From NCBI GenBank assembly GCA_006176705.1, contig QRFJ01005035.1:1-64000 (forward strand): a stretch of DNA of 64,000 nt. Reading direction: 5' to 3'. The notes under the pieces were generated by a model. That model ran no database searches and was not told the DNA's origin. It worked only from the letters and a program-made list of their open reading frames with translations. The stretch's first letter is position 1, and every line of letters begins with the position of its first letter. This DNA is from Cocos nucifera. Taxonomy: Eukaryota; Streptophyta; Magnoliopsida; Arecales; Arecaceae. This document shows, one piece after another, positions 45,181 to 57,258 of this stretch. Both the position numbers and the translations under genes were made by a program.

Positions 45181-45357
45181 CGACAGGATTAGGGTTAAGG
45201 TGAACTCATCATACCCAATGTCCGTCATATGAATTAATCATTCGATTTGAGTCCAATGTAAAATTCTAATAGAAACTCTTTCTATCATCTTCACTCCGCC
45301 ATAGCCATGGGCTTAAGGACTCAATCTCATGATTATCATAGGGCTACTCCTCACCCA
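45181..45357 (-). repeat. Fragment of a family A LTR (-), ~177 bp
   Basis: CCCGACAGGATTAGGGTTAA to GGGCTACTCCTCACCCAC matches an inner part of A LTRs on the minus strand (compare 24005-24185). Both ends are breaks, not LTR ends. Confidence 0.75.
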
Positions 45358-46209
45358 CACGCCATAAGAGCACCCCATCAAATAGAAAGACAGAGCTTTT
45401 AAATCCTTCTTACTCTTATGACCGGACGGCCAAGAAGAATGCCTTAATCAAAAATATGAACTGTACTATAAAAACTATTAGATCTAAACTATATAACTGT
45501 TACATGATTTAAGAATCTATACATGTTTTGCATACATCTCATGTATCAAATTTAATATTTAAATTTATGTTTCAGATCTGATTACATCTGATGTAATATC
45601 TAAAAATAAAATTTTAAATGATCTCATCATAAAATTTTTAATCTAGACTACTCATGGCATAGATCTATGAAACTAGTCTAGACATGCATTGCATGTATCA
45701 TATATATGAAATTTTTAAATACATCTCATGCTTGTAGATCTAATTATATCACATATAATATCTAAAATTTAACTAATCTAATTACATAATCTTTAAAAAA
45801 TTAAATGAACATTTCGTAAAATTTTTGATCTAGACTATGAGATTAAACTAGAGATCTAGTCTAGACATATGCTGCCTATATCATATATATCAAAATGTTA
45901 AATTAGATCTTATGTTTCAGATCTAATTACATCTAATATAACATCTAAAACTTAAATGATCAAATCATAAAAATTAAATCAGATCTAATCTAAAACATAT
46001 TTGAAAACTATCGTGATATAGTATAATAGATCCAGACTAGAGCATGCATTGTTTATGTCAAATATATATATTTAAAATATATAATTTTTAATTTTAGATC
46101 TGATTACATCCCATGTAACATCTGAAAATCCAATAATCAGATTATAAAAAATAATTTTAGATCAATCTATAGACAAATCTGGAAGCAGCAACCTAGCTTT
46201 GATACCAGT
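45358..46209 (-). other. Family A leader with primer site (-)
   Basis: Matches the A leader from GCCATAAGAGCACCCC (compare 14121) to the primer site. The complement of 46196-46209 reads ACTGGTATCAAAGC, one change from TGGTATCAGAGC, adjoining the LTR end at 46210. It is AT-rich with no gene. Confidence 0.78.
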
Positions 46210-48055
46210 TAAAGGAAGAATTTGATTTTTCCTGCCACAAGATGCATCTGATCGGATCAAATTTGCAGCAAAATAATTTTAAAAAAAAATTTATGATCTA
46301 ATTAGATCTAAAAGTTTTCAGATCTGATTATATTGATCTAAAATTAGAAGTAAAATAAAAACAAAAATAGTGATAAAAATTATCACCTGATCGGGTAAAC
46401 CATTTACCTATTATGATGATCTGACGACTGATCCAAGTTTTGATTGAGCCATGCACGTGCCAGGTCTCTACCAGTATCTACTTGGGTCAAATCTAAAAGT
46501 CTCCTTCTTTTGAATCTGATCTCCAAAGATCAGATCCGATGTCTTCCTATAGAGTCTTCAAAATGAACTCCAAAGGCTGCGCGTTCATCTCACAAACATT
46601 ATCGTCTCTCACTGATTTTCATGCCAATGAAACTTGATCTTTGCCGCAGATTTTGCCCAACTCTTGGGCATGGAGAAGAGGAAGAGGATTAGATGAGGGA
46701 GGCATGGAGATGAAAATTTTGGTAGGACTTCACCGTAGAAAAATTGCTGTGCACAACAGCTTGTGCAGGGCCATATTTATAGAGCTAGTCGAGAGTCCCT
46801 TTGCATATAACTTTGAACAGGTCAAAGTTTAATATGCAAAAGGACTCCTTAACTGATCTCCACACCCCACCCTCTTATTTTTCTGATTTTGTTACACAAA
46901 ATTTAGAAAAAGTTGGCATGGAGATGGAGAGATAAAGTTTGGATGGCGCAAGCAACTTATCTCCTAGATATTTGATCTCATCAAGTATGTTTGACCCATT
47001 CAAATCCCATTTAAATGGGACACCTCCACCCTATCCATATGGGGTGCATGGCCAAAGGGGGAGTACGCCCCTTATTCCTCATGTAAACATCTAGGGGCAC
47101 ACATCCCTAGGAAATCTCCAGGGGGTGCACGCCCCTTATCCTTTAATTCCTACATTCGGGTCAACATTTGACCTTTGTCCTATTCCCATCTTATGGGATT
47201 AAGATAAAATCTTTTCAAGTCCCATCCAATGGATTTATGTCAAGTTCTAATCAAGTTAGAGCAAGCCTTGATCAGATCAGGACTCAATCTAGTCAGATCA
47301 AGAAAAATCCATCTAGAATTTTCAGAAGAGGCTTATCCAAATTTCATCTCATGATTTTAGGACAAGCCCTAATCTGGCAAAGACAACCCTTGTCTTATTT
47401 TCATCTTATAAAATTTAGGATAAGTCTTGATCAGATTAGGACAAGATTCAGTCAGATCAAGATAAACCCCTATAGAGTTTTCAGATAAGCCTTGTCCAAA
47501 TAGTTCCAAAAATTAGCAGGTCTTGTCCTATTTCCATTCGATGGATTAGGACAAGCCTAGATGAGGTTAGGACAAGACTCTTCTAACCTGGACAAGTTTT
47601 AGTCAAACTAGGATAGAGCCATACAAGGCTCTCAGATAAATGAAATCTAATTTGGCTTAGTCGAGATGAGCCAGAAAGATGATAGAAGGAGAATATTAGG
47701 TTCAATCGTGTGCTAGCACAATTTTCTTGAACCTAATTGCATCTAATCCAAATCAATCAATCTAGATTATCTCAATTGATGACATCCAAAACTAAATCCT
47801 TATTTGTGTCACCCAGTTAGGTTCAATTCTATATGATAATGGGACATGTTATGATCTCCATCATCGAAACACCTTTCGATGGACTAAAACTCTTCCAATT
47901 TATCCAATTAGAATTATCGATCATCAAGATAATTCTAATTAATCATCAAATCCATTAGTGATACCTAGCAGTATATGGTGGCAACCCATCAAAATCGAAT
48001 AGCGAACCTCTCGGTGCAGCTACCTGTGTGATTGGATTCTTCTATCATGAGTTCC
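46210..48055 (-). repeat. Family A LTR (-), distal part, with tandem-repeat expansion
   Basis: It runs from TAAAGGAAGAA (a mutated LTR end) to the insertion of the A2-plus element; the LTR continues at 57821-58623. The sum, about 2.65 kb, is roughly 400 bp longer than other A LTRs. The excess fits degenerate repeats at 47176-47640 (AGGACAAG..TTGATCAGAT units). TATA-like CTATAAATATGG (minus) is at 46772-46783. Hairpin H2 is perfect here: TTAGGTTCAA 47696-47705, palindrome TGTGCTAGCACA 47709-47720, TTGAACCTAA 47727-47736. Confidence 0.82.
47176..47640 (-). repeat. Degenerate tandem repeats in the A LTR at 46.2-48 kb
   Basis: Units starting near 47216, 47391 and 47522 share TTGTCYTATTTYCAT, AGGACAAG and TTGATCAGAT phrases at spacings of about 130-175 bp. 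The 106-codon plus-strand frame at 47168 merely follows the repeats. Confidence 0.65.
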
Positions 48056-50320
48056 TATTAGATGTGTACCTTAGAAGTCAGATTGAAAGTCATTTATAAT
48101 ACACTTCTAATGATAATTTTATAATTTTAACTATAAATTAATAAATAAATTATTTTCTATCATAGTGTGTATTTAAAAGTATCTATGATGCATTCTTTGA
48201 GTTAATGGTAATGACAATTCATATTTTCAAGAGTTAAAAATTTAAGACATGATTTTTCATAGTTAACTCATAAACTGCTCCCAATCGTAGGATCATTATG
48301 AGGATGGTGATTGATCTGAAAAGTTGGTGTACGATCACTTTCTTAGGATAGACATGTCTTGAGTCTATGGTGTGGAGACACCAGAGCGAGAGTACAGATA
48401 CTCGTTAAAGAACGAGGGTACTGAGCGTGACCACCTCGAGTAGTCAAAAGAAAGTCTACCTTCTCGTCGATGATAGACTCGATGCTGCAGTGATATATCT
48501 AGTTCTTTAATCTGAGGTGTATCAGTAGTTTACCTTGAGGGTGTTATAGTTTGACTATATCATAACTCGATCTCCTAGCCATTTGAAAACCTAAGGTGTA
48601 TGTTGGTTATAGCATGTTCATTGTAGGAATTGGGTTGCACTAATAGGAGATCTATCTACCTTGGTAGATGAGGAGTAGCCCTATGATAATCATGAGATTG
48701 AGTCCATAAGCCCATGGCCATGGTAAAGTGAAGATGATAGAAAGAGTTTCTATTAGGATTTCACATTAGACTCGAATCAAATGATTAATTCATATGATCG
48801 ACATTGGGTTTGATGAGTTCACCTTAACACTAATCCTATCGAGGCTCAAGATAGAAGAACCCAATCACATAGGTAACTATACCGAGAGATTCGCTTTCAA
48901 TTTTGATGGATTGCCACCATATACTGTTAGGTGTCACTGATAAATTTTGGGAGCAATTAGGATGATTTTGATGATCAATCATTCTAATTGTATGAATCAA
49001 AAAAGTTTTGGTCGATCGAAAGATATTTCGATGATGTCGATGATAGAGATCATGACATGTCTCATTACCATACAGAATTGAATCTAATTAGGTCATAGAA
49101 ATAAGAATTTGGGTCTGGATGTCATCAATTGAGCTAAGCCAGTTTGATTGTTGGATTAGATCCAATCAGGTTCAAGATAATCGTGCTAGCACATGATTGA
49201 GCCTGACTTTCTCCTTCTAAAATCTTTCTAATTCATCGCAATCGAGTCAAATTTGATTTGACTCATTCTTATATTTAGAATGAATTTATTTTCATCTAAC
49301 TGGAATAAGTTCAAATTAGATTAATTATAGAAATTAAATTCATTTATAGTCAAATTGGACTAGGATCAAAAATTGACCTATTTGAGAGAATTAAGGGTCA
49401 CCTAATCAGATGTTTCTAAAAACTTTACTAGAAATCATTTTGATCTTATTTTTGGATATGTGATAAAGCATAAGTTATGCATTGGGTGTACCAAATTTTG
49501 TGATTTTTGGAAGTATCTAGACTGAGTTATAATAGAGTTTGATTTAGATCAAACTCTTAAGGGAAGAGTCCTAGGCGTCGTGGACTCTTCTTTATCTACT
49601 CATTCTGATATCTTTTTGAATCATTTCTAGTAAAAAAAATAGATGAGATCTGATGGTTTTTTGTGGAGAATCAGTCTTAGAGTCCTAATGATAAAATAAA
49701 TAAGTTATTTTGGTCAAAAGGGACTCTAAGTAGGCATTGGACATAAAAGCCTTTCTCACATCAAAGTGCTTTCAATGCAAGAAATAATTTTCCATGCCCA
49801 AAGTCTACCATCCCTGATATCCCACACCCCCTCTATCCTCTCTCTTCTTCTCCTCTACAAGCCTAAAAAGTTAGGCATAAATCTGAGAAGAAGGTCCAAG
49901 GTTTTTGCACAATATTCAGGATCTACACGACGGTGTTTGTGTGATGGATAGGCTACCTTCAGAAATAGTTTTGAAGGTTCTTTAGATCAAATTCAGATCT
50001 AATTTTTGAAAAAAAGATTTATGAGGAGAAGAAGTTCTGATCTTGTCTGAGTGGATACCGGTAGAAGCCAAGTGCGTGCGTGGCTCCTTCTAGAACCTCA
50101 GGAATCAACAGGATCATTGCAGAGTAATTAGATTACCTAATCAGGTACTTTAAATTAAATCTAATTTATTTTTAATTTTTAATTTCTAATATCAGATTAC
50201 TATAATTAGATCTGAGAACTTTTATATTTGATTAGATCATTTAGGAATTTTTAGAAAAATCTTTCTCAGATCTGATCAGATCTGCACGATCCTATGATGG
50301 AAAATAGTATTTTTCCTTCA
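48056..50320 (+). repeat. 5' LTR of the A2-plus element, 2265 bp
   Basis: Starts TATTAGATGTG (TG changed to TA) and ends TATTTTTCCTTCA. H1 is at 49125-49151 and H2 at 49166-49206. The TATA site has decayed to ACATAAAAG (49741). Confidence 0.9.
49166..49206 (+). other. U3 inverted repeat H2 (A2 type)
   Basis: TCAGGTTCAA (49166-49175), loop with GTGCTAGCAC, TTGAGCCTGA (49197-49206). Compared with A1, the second pair T-A is C-G, and one pair is G-T. The same form is at 56673-56713. Confidence 0.75.
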
Positions 50321-50334
50321 ACTGGTATCAGAGC
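50321..50334 (+). other. Primer-binding site of the A2-plus element
   Basis: ACTGGTATCAGAGC directly after the LTR end; matches the 3' end of initiator tRNA-Met as used by copia elements. Confidence 0.9.
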
Positions 50335-51546
50335 TAGGTTAGCAGCTCTTCAGATCTATCTTAGATCTAATTTTATTTTTATTTATGATCTGATATTAAA
50401 AGATTTTAGATGTCACATCAGATGTGATTAGATCTAAAATTAAAATATTAAAAATTAAATAATTTAGATCTAATATGTATGAGATGCATGACTAGATAAG
50501 GTATAGAATAGTTCTGTGTAGTTTAGTATGATCATATATTTAATTTGATTAAATATAATTTTAGATATATTTAATTTTTATTTCTTTATTTTTATAATTA
50601 TTATAATTAGATCTAAAAATAAAAAATATTTTTTTTAATTTTTGATTTATTTGTATGAGATGTGAAAGATGCATGCTTAGACTAGTCATAGAATAGTTCT
50701 ATCAGATGTCTAGAATTGTTTTAATTTTAATATAATCAAATTTAAAATTTTATTTTTTAGATTTAATATGTGATGTTTTAGATATAAAATTATGCATATT
50801 GATAATATATGAGATATATGCAAGACATGTATTAGTTAGATCTTTTTATATGTGATATATGATCTAACTAGTTTTATAGTAAAAAATTATATTTTTGATT
50901 AGGGAGTTCTCCATGGCCGTCCGATCATAAGAATAAAGTAGGGTTTAAAGGCCCTCTCCTTCCATTCGATGGGGTGTTCTTATGGCATGTAGGGGTGCTG
51001 CGCATTCATCCTTAATAAAAAATCAGAACTTATTTTTCTACAAAACCCTAGATCCTGAAATCTTAGAATTTCTATTACATATTTTGTTCATGAATCCAAA
51101 ACTTAATTAAGAATTAAGATTATGAAATTAATTAGATATAAAATTATGAATTTTTAGATCTAAGACATATTCATAAAATTGGGTTCGGGCTTGGGTAGCT
51201 TAATTAGGTCTAGCAATTGATCAAACCGAATCAAGAGTTGGTTAGGTGGGATCAAAGAAAGCTTAGATTTGACCAGCCTAATAGGATTAAGTATGGGTCA
51301 AGATTGAATAACATTGAAATGTGACTCAATCAAATCAAGACCAATTTGGCCCCATGGTTTGAGCCTGGATTGTAGGCTAACCCAATTAGTTCTGATTCGA
51401 TAATTTGGTGTCTAAGATAAGTTTGGCAGATACGATCGACTGATTTTTAATTGGGAGCTACTCGACTTGAATGCATTCTTATTGAGTTAATGGCATATCC
51501 CTTTCACCGATCTTACTTATCTGGTCATTTGACTCTCTGTAGGAAA
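50335..51546 (+). other. Leader of the A2-plus element
   Basis: An uninterrupted 1.2 kb leader, useful as the reference for the split leader at 12898-14395/22130-22524. The frame open from 51451 into gag has no start support before 51547. Confidence 0.85.
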
Positions 51547-52330
51547 ATGTTTGCATCCAACCCACTAGCCCGTATCCTGGACACCCATAGACTAATCAGA
51601 TCCAACTATAAGGATTGGCTCCGAAACTTCAAAATTATTTTGGATTCTAAGAAGTTGACTCATGTGTTGGAACAGGATCCTTCCATCCTATCAGCCCATC
51701 CATTTGCTGATCAAAGAGTGTCTCTCGAGAAATGGATGGATGAAGATAACAAAGCTAGGTATTATATGTTGGGCTCGATGTCTGATGAGCTCCAGTGCCA
51801 ACATGAAGACATGAATACTAGCCACCAAATGTTGGCTCACCTACAAGAGTTGTTTGGTGAATAGAGTCGCACAGCCAAATATCAAGTCACTAAAAGACTT
51901 TTTAGGGCTCAAATGCATGATGGGCAGTCAGTCCAAGATTATTATCTTATAATAATCAAGGACTTGAAAGAGCTTGAGAAGCTCGATGTCAAGTTAGATC
52001 AGGATCTGCAGACTGACATAATTCTACAGTCCTTGATCGATGTGTATGGGCAGTTCATCATGAACTATCATATGCATAAACTTCAGAATATCTTGGCTGA
52101 GCTCATGAATATGCTGGTTACTCTGAGCTTTCTATGAAAAGTTCTAAAGGCTCAATACTTGCTGTGGAGCAAACTTCTTCCAAAAGAAAGTCTTTTGAGA
52201 AGAAGAAGAAGTCTGTAAAGAAGTAGAAGATGAATGATGAGAAAAAGAAGAAGGCAGAGCCAAAGAAGAAGGCCACTGATAAAGAAAAATATTTTCATTA
52301 CAATACTGACAGCCATTGAAAGTGGAACTG
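51547..52330 (+). pseudogene. A2-plus gag, broken
   Basis: Copia gag (Retrotran_gag_2/UBN2). The family start is the ATG at 51547 (MFASNPLARILDTHRLI), the only one of the three gag copies here with ATG rather than ATA. KDWLRNFKIIL, KWMDEDNKARYYMLG and MLAHLQELFGE follow to a stop at 51862 where Gln is expected. 51913-52137 carries VQDYYLIIIKDLKELEKL and DIILQSLIDVYGQF.MNYHMH. A Lys-rich tail leads to a zinc knuckle near 52285-52330. That knuckle reads YFHYNTDSH then TGA: first and second Cys are lost and Trp is a stop. Confidence 0.87.
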
Positions 52331-53860
52331 CCCTCTTTACTTGGCCAGCCTGAGGAACAAGAAGGAGGCATGTCCTTCTGGAGTTATGCTCATTATGGAA
52401 TCTAATCTTACGGTTTCTTTTGCATCTAGTTGGGTGCTTGACTCTGATTCTAGTGCTCAGTTATGCACTTCTATGCAGGATCTTAAGGATAGCAGGAGGC
52501 TGAGGGAAGATGAAATGATCCTACGCATCGAGAACAGAGCAAGAGTTACTGCTATGGCCGTGGGAACCTATCCTCTGTGATTATCGTTAGAATTATACTT
52601 AGTACTTAGGGACTATTTTTATGTGTCTGCAGCAAGTAGAAATTTGATTTATGTTTTATGTTTAGCACTAGAAGGCTATGTAATTAGTTTTCTTAAGGAC
52701 CATTATAATATTCTTTATGAAAGAAATAAAATTGTAAGTGGTTTCCTTATAAATGGTCTCTATCAGTTACATATTGATGTTTCTATTTTTACTATTGAGC
52801 AAATCGTGAATGCCATAGGATCAAAGCGACCTAGGGATAGTCTAAATAATAGGTATCTTTGGCACCTTAGGCTAGGTCATATAGCTGAAGATAGGGTTAA
52901 CAAATTGGAAAATCCGAGCTATTGAGTTCATTGACTTTCGAGTTATATCCGATTTGTGAATCATGCCTTTATGACAAAATGACCAAGCTTCCTTTTGTGG
53001 GACATGGGAAAAGGGCCACAGACCTGCTTGCCTTAGTACATACTAATGTATGTGGCCCATTTGATGTGCCAGCTAGGGGCAATTACATCTACTTCATCAC
53101 CTTTATTGATTATTTATCTCAGATGGGTATGTGTATTTGATGCAATACAAAACTAAAGCTTTTGAAAAGTTCAAGAAATTTAGACTTAAAGTAAAAAAAT
53201 AAATAGGAAAATCCATTAAGATTCTTCGATCAGATCGAGGAGGCGAATACCCTAGTTGAAAATTTCTAGATTATCTTAAGGATAATGGCATAGTCTCATA
53301 ATGGATACCATCTAGAACGTCTCAACTCAATGGGATTTTAGAATGAAGAAATCAAATCCTGTTAGATATGGTTCGATCCATGATAAGCTTCATGGATCTT
53401 CTCGAGTTTCTTTAGGAACATAGTCTGTTGATCGCTATATATCTATTGAATAGGGTTTCATCTAAAATTATTCCTACCATACCGTATGAGATATGGCATG
53501 GTAAGAAACCAAGTATGAGTCATCTCAGAATTTGGGATTGTCCGACCCATATCAAGAGACAACAGGCGGATAAATTAGAGTCTAAGTCCTTTAGAGATTG
53601 ATTTATTGGATATCCTAAAGAGTCATTAGGATATTTTTTTCTATCTCCCAGAAGACCATAATGTGATCATGAGTCAACACACCATCTTTCTTGAAAAATA
53701 GTTTATTTAAGATAATGGCATCGGATGATAGATTAGGCTCGAGGAGAAAGTCTCTCAAAAGCCATGAGCCAAAGAACCTATGAAACCCAATCAGATTGAG
53801 CCAGTCCAATCACTACCTCATCTACCTCATGATCAGAAAGGATTTTTCATCCTCCTGAAA
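52331..53860 (+). pseudogene. A2-plus protease, pre-integrase and integrase, broken
   Basis: Protease motif VLDSDSSAQLC (codons 52440-52448): the catalytic Asp stays but the Gly of DSG is Asp. The GAG-pre-integrase region runs 52620-52920 (NRYLWHLRLGHIAEDRVNKL). The integrase begins near 52950 with ICESCLYDKMTKLPF. At 53045-53047 the first catalytic Asp of HTDVCGPF is AAT (Asn). FIDYLSQ is followed by a frameshift. DRGGEYPS is then stopped by TGA at 53258. LPYEIWHGKKPS and the C-terminal region follow to about 53640. Both key enzyme sites are altered, so this copy could not process or integrate by itself. Confidence 0.86.
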
Positions 53861-55490
53861 GGTACTTAGATACTATTTTAGAGGACATAGAGAAAATGTT
53901 CCTCATAGAAAAAGGGATTCATGGTGATGATCCCAAAACCTATGATGAGATGATATCAGATATCGACTCTAAAAAATGGTTAGAGGTAATGAAGTTAGAG
54001 ATTGACTCAATGCACTCGAACCAAGTCTGGATCTTGGTAGATCCACCTGAAGGTATAGTACCTATTGGATGTAAATAGATCTTCAAGAGAAAGATAGGTG
54101 CCGATGGGAATGTAGAGACATTCAAAGCAAGGCTCGTATCAAAAGGGTATAGTCAGCGCGAAGACATTGATTATCAGGATACTTTTTCGCCAGTAGCCAT
54201 GCTCAAATCCATCCGCACATTGCTTGCTGTTGCAGCCTATTTTGATTATGAAATTTTGTAGATGGACGTAAAAATGGCATTCTTAAATGGATATATTGAG
54301 GAAGATATCTATATGGAACAGCTACTGGATTTCACATCCAGTGATACTGATCACAAGGTCTGCAAGCTGCAAAGTTTCATATATGGACTTAAGCAAGCAT
54401 CTCGAAGCTGGAATGCTTGTTTCAATGATGTGATCAAATTGTTTAAATTCATCAAGAATGAAGAGGAGCCCTGTATTTTCAAAAAGGTCAGTGGGAGCAC
54501 TATTATCTTTCTCATACTGTATGTGGATGACATTCTCCTAATTGGAAATGATATTCTCATATTGACTACAGTCAAAATATGATTGTCTAAAAATTTTTTC
54601 CTAAAAGATCTAGGAGAGGCATCCTTTATTCTAGAAATTAAGATCTATAGAGATAGACCAAATAGGATGCTAGGTCTCTCACAGAAGATGTACATAGAGG
54701 AGGTGCTAAAGAGGTTTAGCATGAAAAACTCCAAGAGAGGATTGGTGCCCTTCAAACATGGCATTCATCTCTCTAAGAAGATGTGTCCCAACACATCTGA
54801 GGAGATTGAACACATGAGCAAGATCCCTTATGCTTCAGCAATAGAAAGCCTCATGTATGCCATGCTATGTACACGACCTGATATTGCCCATGCTGTGAGT
54901 GTCATGAGCAGGTATCAGTCGAATCCAGGTGAAGAGTATTGGACTTTTGTGAAATGTATCCTTAAGTACATGACAAGGACTAAGGATATGTTTCTAGCCT
55001 TTAGTAATGGAGAACTCTAGGTCTAGGGGTATACAGACTCGAATTTTATGTTCGATATAGATGATCGAAAATTGATATCTGGAAGTCTATTTTTATGCAA
55101 TGATGGTGCTGTCAGCTGAAAGAGTTTCAAGCAAACTGTGATAGTAGATTCTACCATAGAAGCAGAGTACAACGTTGCTTTGGAAGTGGCAAAGGAGGCA
55201 TTCTGATACAAGAAGTTTGTCGTAGAGCTTGAAGTGATGCCATCCCTCTGTAATGCGACAACAATGGCACCATAGCCATAGCTAAGGAGCCGAGATCTCA
55301 TCAGAAATCTAAACACATCGAGTGGTGATACCACCTCATCTATGATTACCTCAAGAAGAGATACGTCGAGATCAAGAAAGTCAACACTATAGATAATGCA
55401 GCTGATCCGCTGACAAAGCCATTAAGCCAGCAGAAGATCAAAGCCCATCTTGAGAAGATGGGACTTAGATTTATAGCTAATTGGCTTTAG
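53861..55490 (+). pseudogene. A2-plus RT and RNase H, broken
   Basis: RT linker 53896-54078 (MFLIEKGIHGDDPKTYDEMI) is stopped by TAG where KWIFK has Trp. SPVAMLKSIRTLLAVAAYFD is at 54190-54250. A one-base loss and TAG then replace WQ. 54262-54582 has MDVKMAFLNGYIEEDIYME and YVDDILLIGND, ending in a TGA for Trp. 54583-55020 holds the rest of RT (LGLSQKMYIEEVLKRFSM, TRPDIAHAV). RNase H (YTDSNF near 55035, ADPLTKPL near 55408) has several stops and ends with TAG at 55488-55490. Confidence 0.88.
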
Positions 55491-55504
55491 GTCAAGTGGG
55501 AGTT
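55491..55504 (+). other. Polypurine tract of the A2-plus element
   Basis: GTCAAGTGGGAGTT before TGTTAGATGTATGC at 55505. Confidence 0.88.
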
Positions 55505-55887
55505 TGTTAGATGTATGCTCTAGAAGCCAGATTGACTATCACTTATAATACACTTCTAAGGGCAATTTTATAATTTTGACTATAAATTAATAAATGGATT
55601 ATTTTCTATCACAGTGTGTATTTAAAAGTGTCTGTGATACATCCTTTGAGTTAATGGTAATGACTATTCATATTTTCAAGAGTTGAAAATTTAAGACATG
55701 AATTTTCATAATTAACTCATAAACTGCTCCCAACCGTAGGATCACCGTGAGGATGATGATCGATCTAGAAGGTTGGTGTACGATCGCTTTCTTAGGATAG
55801 ATGTATCTTGAGTCTATGATGTGCAGACACCGGAGTGAGAGTATAGGTACTTGTTAGAGAATGAGGGCACTGAGTGTGGCCACCTCG

Positions 55888-55999
55888 AGTAGTCATAAGG
55901 AAGTCTACCTTCTCGTCGATGACTGACTCGATGTTGCAGCTCTAGTAGTCATAAGGAAGTCTACCTTCTCATCGATGATTTATCCAATGCTACAGTGGT
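55888..55999 (+). repeat. 56-bp tandem duplication in the A2 3' LTR
   Basis: AGTAGTCATAAGGAAGTCTA... occurs at 55888 and again at 55944; all other A LTRs have one copy. The two units now differ at a handful of bases (for example CGTCGATGA against CATCGATGA). Confidence 0.88.
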
Positions 56000-57248
56000 G
56001 TGTCTGGTTCTTTAACCTAAAGTGCATCGATAGTTCACCTTGAGAGTGTTATAGTTTGACTACACCATAACTCGGTCTCCTAGCTATTTGGAATCCTGAG
56101 GTGTATGTTGGCTATAGCATGTTCATTGTAGGAATTAGATTGCACCAATAGGAGATCTATCTACATCAATAGATGAGGAGTAAGCCTATGATAATCATGA
56201 GATTGAGTCCATAAGCCCATGGTCATGGCAGAGTGAAGATGATAAAAAGAGTTTCTATTAGGATTTCATATTGGACTCGAATCAAATGATTAATTCATAT
56301 GATGGACATTAAGTTTGACGAGTTCACCTAAACCCTAATCCTGTCGAGGCTTAAGATAGAAGAACCCAATCACACAGGTAACTGTACCAAGAGGTTTGCA
56401 TTCAGTTCTGATGGGTTGCCACCACATATTGTTAGGTGTCACTGAAGGATTTTGGGAGCAATTAGGATGATTTTGATGATCAATCATTCTAATTGTATAA
56501 ATCAGAAAAGTTCTGATCCATCAAAAGATGTTTCGATGATATCGATGATGAAGATTGTGACATATCTCATTATCATATAGAATTAAACCTAACTAGATTA
56601 TACAAACAAGAGTTTGGGTCAAGATGTCATCAGTTGAGCTAAGTCAGTTTGATTGATTTGGATTAGATCCAATCAGGTTCAAGATAATCGTGCTAGCACA
56701 TGATTGAGCCTGACTTTCTCCTTCTAAAATCTTTCTGATTCATCACAATTGAGTCAAATTTAATTTGACTCATTTTTATATTTAGAATAGATTTATTTTC
56801 ATCTGACTAAAATAAGTCTAGGTCAAATTAATTATATAAATTAAATCCATTCATAGTCAAATTGGACTAGGGTCAAAAGTTGACTTGTTTGAGAGAATTG
56901 AGGGTCACTTGATCAGATGCTTCTAGAAAATTTTTTAGAAATTATTTTGATCTAATTTTTGGATATGTGATAGAGCATGAGTTATGCATTGGGTGTACCA
57001 AATTTTGTAAGTTTTAGAGGTATCTAGATTAAGTTATAATAGAGTTTGATTTGGATCAAACTCTTGAGGGAAGAGTCCTAAGCGCAGTGGACTCTCTTCC
57101 TTATCTACTCATGCCGACATCTTTTTAAATGATTTTTTATGAAAACAATAGATGAGATCTGATGGTATTTTGTGGAAAATAAGTTCTAGAGTTATAATGA
57201 TAAAATAAACAAGTTATTTTGGTCAAAAGGGACTCTAAGTAGGCGTTG

Positions 57249-57258
57249 GATATAAAAG
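57249..57258 (+). promoter_or_regulatory. TATA box of the A2 3' LTR
   Basis: GATATAAAAG, intact, whereas the partner 5' LTR has ACATAAAAG at 49740. Confidence 0.55.

Noticed and set aside
44875..45228. 117-codon minus-strand frame
   Set aside because: It spans the B pol/A LTR junction on the non-coding strand; both parents are accounted for.
47168..47488. 106-codon frame
   Set aside because: Its internal repetition simply mirrors the DNA tandem repeats of the LTR; strand opposite to the element.
47168..47640. Possible CRISPR-like array
   Set aside because: Repeats are long, degenerate and without regular spacers, inside a plant LTR.
50321..50340. tRNA gene at the primer site
   Set aside because: Only the 3'-end complement of initiator tRNA is present; there is no cloverleaf or internal promoter box.
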